From Actinomycetes bacterium (GTDB taxonomy: Bacteria > Actinomycetota > CALGFH01): a stretch of DNA of 6,764 nt. Under the pieces are notes generated by a model. That model searched no databases and was not told where the DNA came from. It saw only the letters and a list, made by a program, of their open reading frames with translations. A program made the position numbers and the translations under genes. The stretch lies in NCBI GenBank assembly GCA_030152105.1, contig JASLIH010000636.1, positions 1 through 6,764 of the forward strand, given 5' to 3'. Of the stretch, positions 5,842-6,764 are shown piece by piece. Each line of letters opens with the position of its first letter. Positions within the stretch are counted from its first letter, which is position 1.

Positions 5842-5861
5842 CAGCGGCCGGTGACCTCCTC
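5839..5861 (-). promoter_or_regulatory. TGATG coupling site with upstream GAGGAGGT
   Basis: The aminotransferase stop TGA (5843-5841) shares one base with the oxidoreductase start ATG (5841-5839). GAGGAGGT, at 5861-5854 on the minus strand, lies 12 bases upstream. That spacing is long for free initiation, but it suits a ribosome that has just terminated and re-initiates. Confidence 0.65.
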
Positions 5862-6764
5862 GGCGAAGGTCTCGAAGGCGTTGACGTAGCGGGCCACGTC
5901 CTCGTCGGTGTGCTGCACCGACAGGGTCCACTGCTCGTCGATGCCCGGGGTCATGAACACGCCGTTGGTCATCTCGTACAGCCACGACAGGTAGGAGAGC
6001 TCCGCGTCGACCCCGTCGCCGTCGAAGCCGGCGTAGGCGCGGTAGTCGCGCAGGCGCTCGGGGGCGTACATGACCGCGCCCTTGCCGCCCACCCCGGTGG
6101 TGTAGCAGGGCAGGCCGTAGTCGTCGATGACCCGCTGGCAGCCGGCCAGCTGGGCGTCGTTGAGCCGGTTCAGCTCCTTGTAGGCGTCCTCGGTCAGCAC
6201 CTCGGTGAGGGCGACCAGCCCGGCCCGGGCGCACAGCGGGTTGCCGTTGAAGGTGCCGAGCTGGGGCACGCCGTCCTTGGCGATCTCGGCCATCAGCTCG
6301 CCCCGGCCGCCGAACCCGCCCAGGGGGGTGCCGCCGCCGACCGCCTTGGCGAAGCACTTGAGGTCGGGGGCGACCCCGTAGACCTCCTCGGCGCCGCCGT
6401 AGGCGATGGTGGCGCCCGTCTTGACCTCGTCGAAGATGAGGATGACGCCGTGGCGGGAGCAGACCTCGCGGACCGCGTCCAGGTAGCCGGGCTCGGGGTC
6501 GATGATGCCGACGTTCATCATCACCGGCTCCATGATCAGGGCCGCGACCTCGCCGGCGTTGGCGGTCAGGAGCCGGTCAAGGTCCTCGGCGTCGTTGTAG
6601 GGGACGATCAGGGTCAGGTCGGTCACGGCCTTGGGGGTGCCGCTGCCGAACTCGACGCTGGCCGGGGCCTCGCGCGGGCCCATCTTGTCGCGGCTGGGCC
6701 GGATCGAGACCAGCACCGACTCGTGGTGGCCGTGGTAGGAGCCCTCGATCTTGACGATCTTGTC
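5841..6764 (-). CDS. Class III PLP aminotransferase, glutamate-1-semialdehyde 2,1-aminomutase-like, 5' partial
   Basis: The minus-strand frame is open to the right edge, so roughly the first 130 residues of an expected 430-440 are missing; 307 residues are visible. The first visible residues, DKIVKIEGSYHGHHE, match the glutamate-1-semialdehyde aminomutase segment before the active site. EPVMMN lies near 79-84. IFDEVKTG (110-117) contains the aspartate (D112) that contacts the pyridine nitrogen of PLP. CFAKAVGGGTPLGGFGG carries the Schiff-base lysine K140 (bases 6345-6347). TFNGNPL and the C-terminal HTDEDVARYVNAFE also fit the family. The classic enzyme isomerises glutamate-1-semialdehyde to 5-aminolevulinate for haem. 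Coupling to an F420 oxidoreductase instead of haem genes, and divergence from hemL in the C-terminal half, make another amino-group transfer quite possible, so no gene symbol is given. Its stop overlaps the next start (TGATG). Confidence 0.9.
   Translation of the reverse strand, partial: DKIVKIEGSYHGHHESVLVSIRPSRDKMGPREAPASVEFGSGTPKAVTDLTLIVPYNDAEDLDRLLTANAGEVAALIMEPVMMNVGIIDPEPGYLDAVREVCSRHGVILIFDEVKTGATIAYGGAEEVYGVAPDLKCFAKAVGGGTPLGGFGGRGELMAEIAKDGVPQLGTFNGNPLCARAGLVALTEVLTEDAYKELNRLNDAQLAGCQRVIDDYGLPCYTTGVGGKGAVMYAPERLRDYRAYAGFDGDGVDAELSYLSWLYEMTNGVFMTPGIDEQWTLSVQHTDEDVARYVNAFETFAEEVTGR

Noticed and set aside
5842..6357. N-terminal extension of the oxidoreductase frame into the aminotransferase gene
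   Set aside because: Upstream of ATG 5841 the sequence is arginine- and glycine-rich noise in another frame of the aminotransferase gene. MRLGVMLGYFG is the natural LLM N-terminus.

Overview
The window is GC-rich (about 70% by eye, with strong G/C preference at third codon positions). It carries two actinobacterial family hallmarks: an AfsR-type NB-ARC/TPR protein with the PPDIADFTGR lead-in, and an LLM-class F420-dependent oxidoreductase resembling Rv3520c of Mycobacterium tuberculosis. An actinomycetote, possibly an uncultured soil lineage, is the best reading. The species cannot be named from this sequence.

Left half (1-3925, plus strand). A large STAND/NB-ARC-TPR protein, cut off at its 5' end by the window edge, is followed 15 bp later by a small secreted protein of unknown family. 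A 159-bp leader-like gap follows, then a 53-codon ORF with a very good ribosome binding site. Its stop codon overlaps the ribosome binding site of a 144-aa protein. That protein has a helical N-terminal part typical of small proteins found near bacterial conflict/NLR-like genes, and a glycine-punctuated beta-rich tail (GGDV..TGDTVAGRDI). I read this half as one accessory cassette: a signal-transducing NTPase with a repeat sensor, an exported protein, and a small adaptor-like protein. The grouping and the function are inferences.

Right half (3942-6764, minus strand). In transcription order these are a class III aminotransferase of the glutamate-1-semialdehyde aminomutase type (5' end outside the window), an F420-dependent LLM oxidoreductase joined to it by a TGATG stop/start overlap, and a MerR regulator with a GyrI-like effector-binding domain 52 bp further on. 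This looks like a metabolic operon ending in a ligand-responsive regulator. It meets the left cassette tail to tail with only 16 bp between stop codons.

There are no RNA genes, insertion sequences, CRISPR arrays or attachment sites that I can support. The only gene-free stretch above 100 bp is 3160-3318, which is described as a feature.
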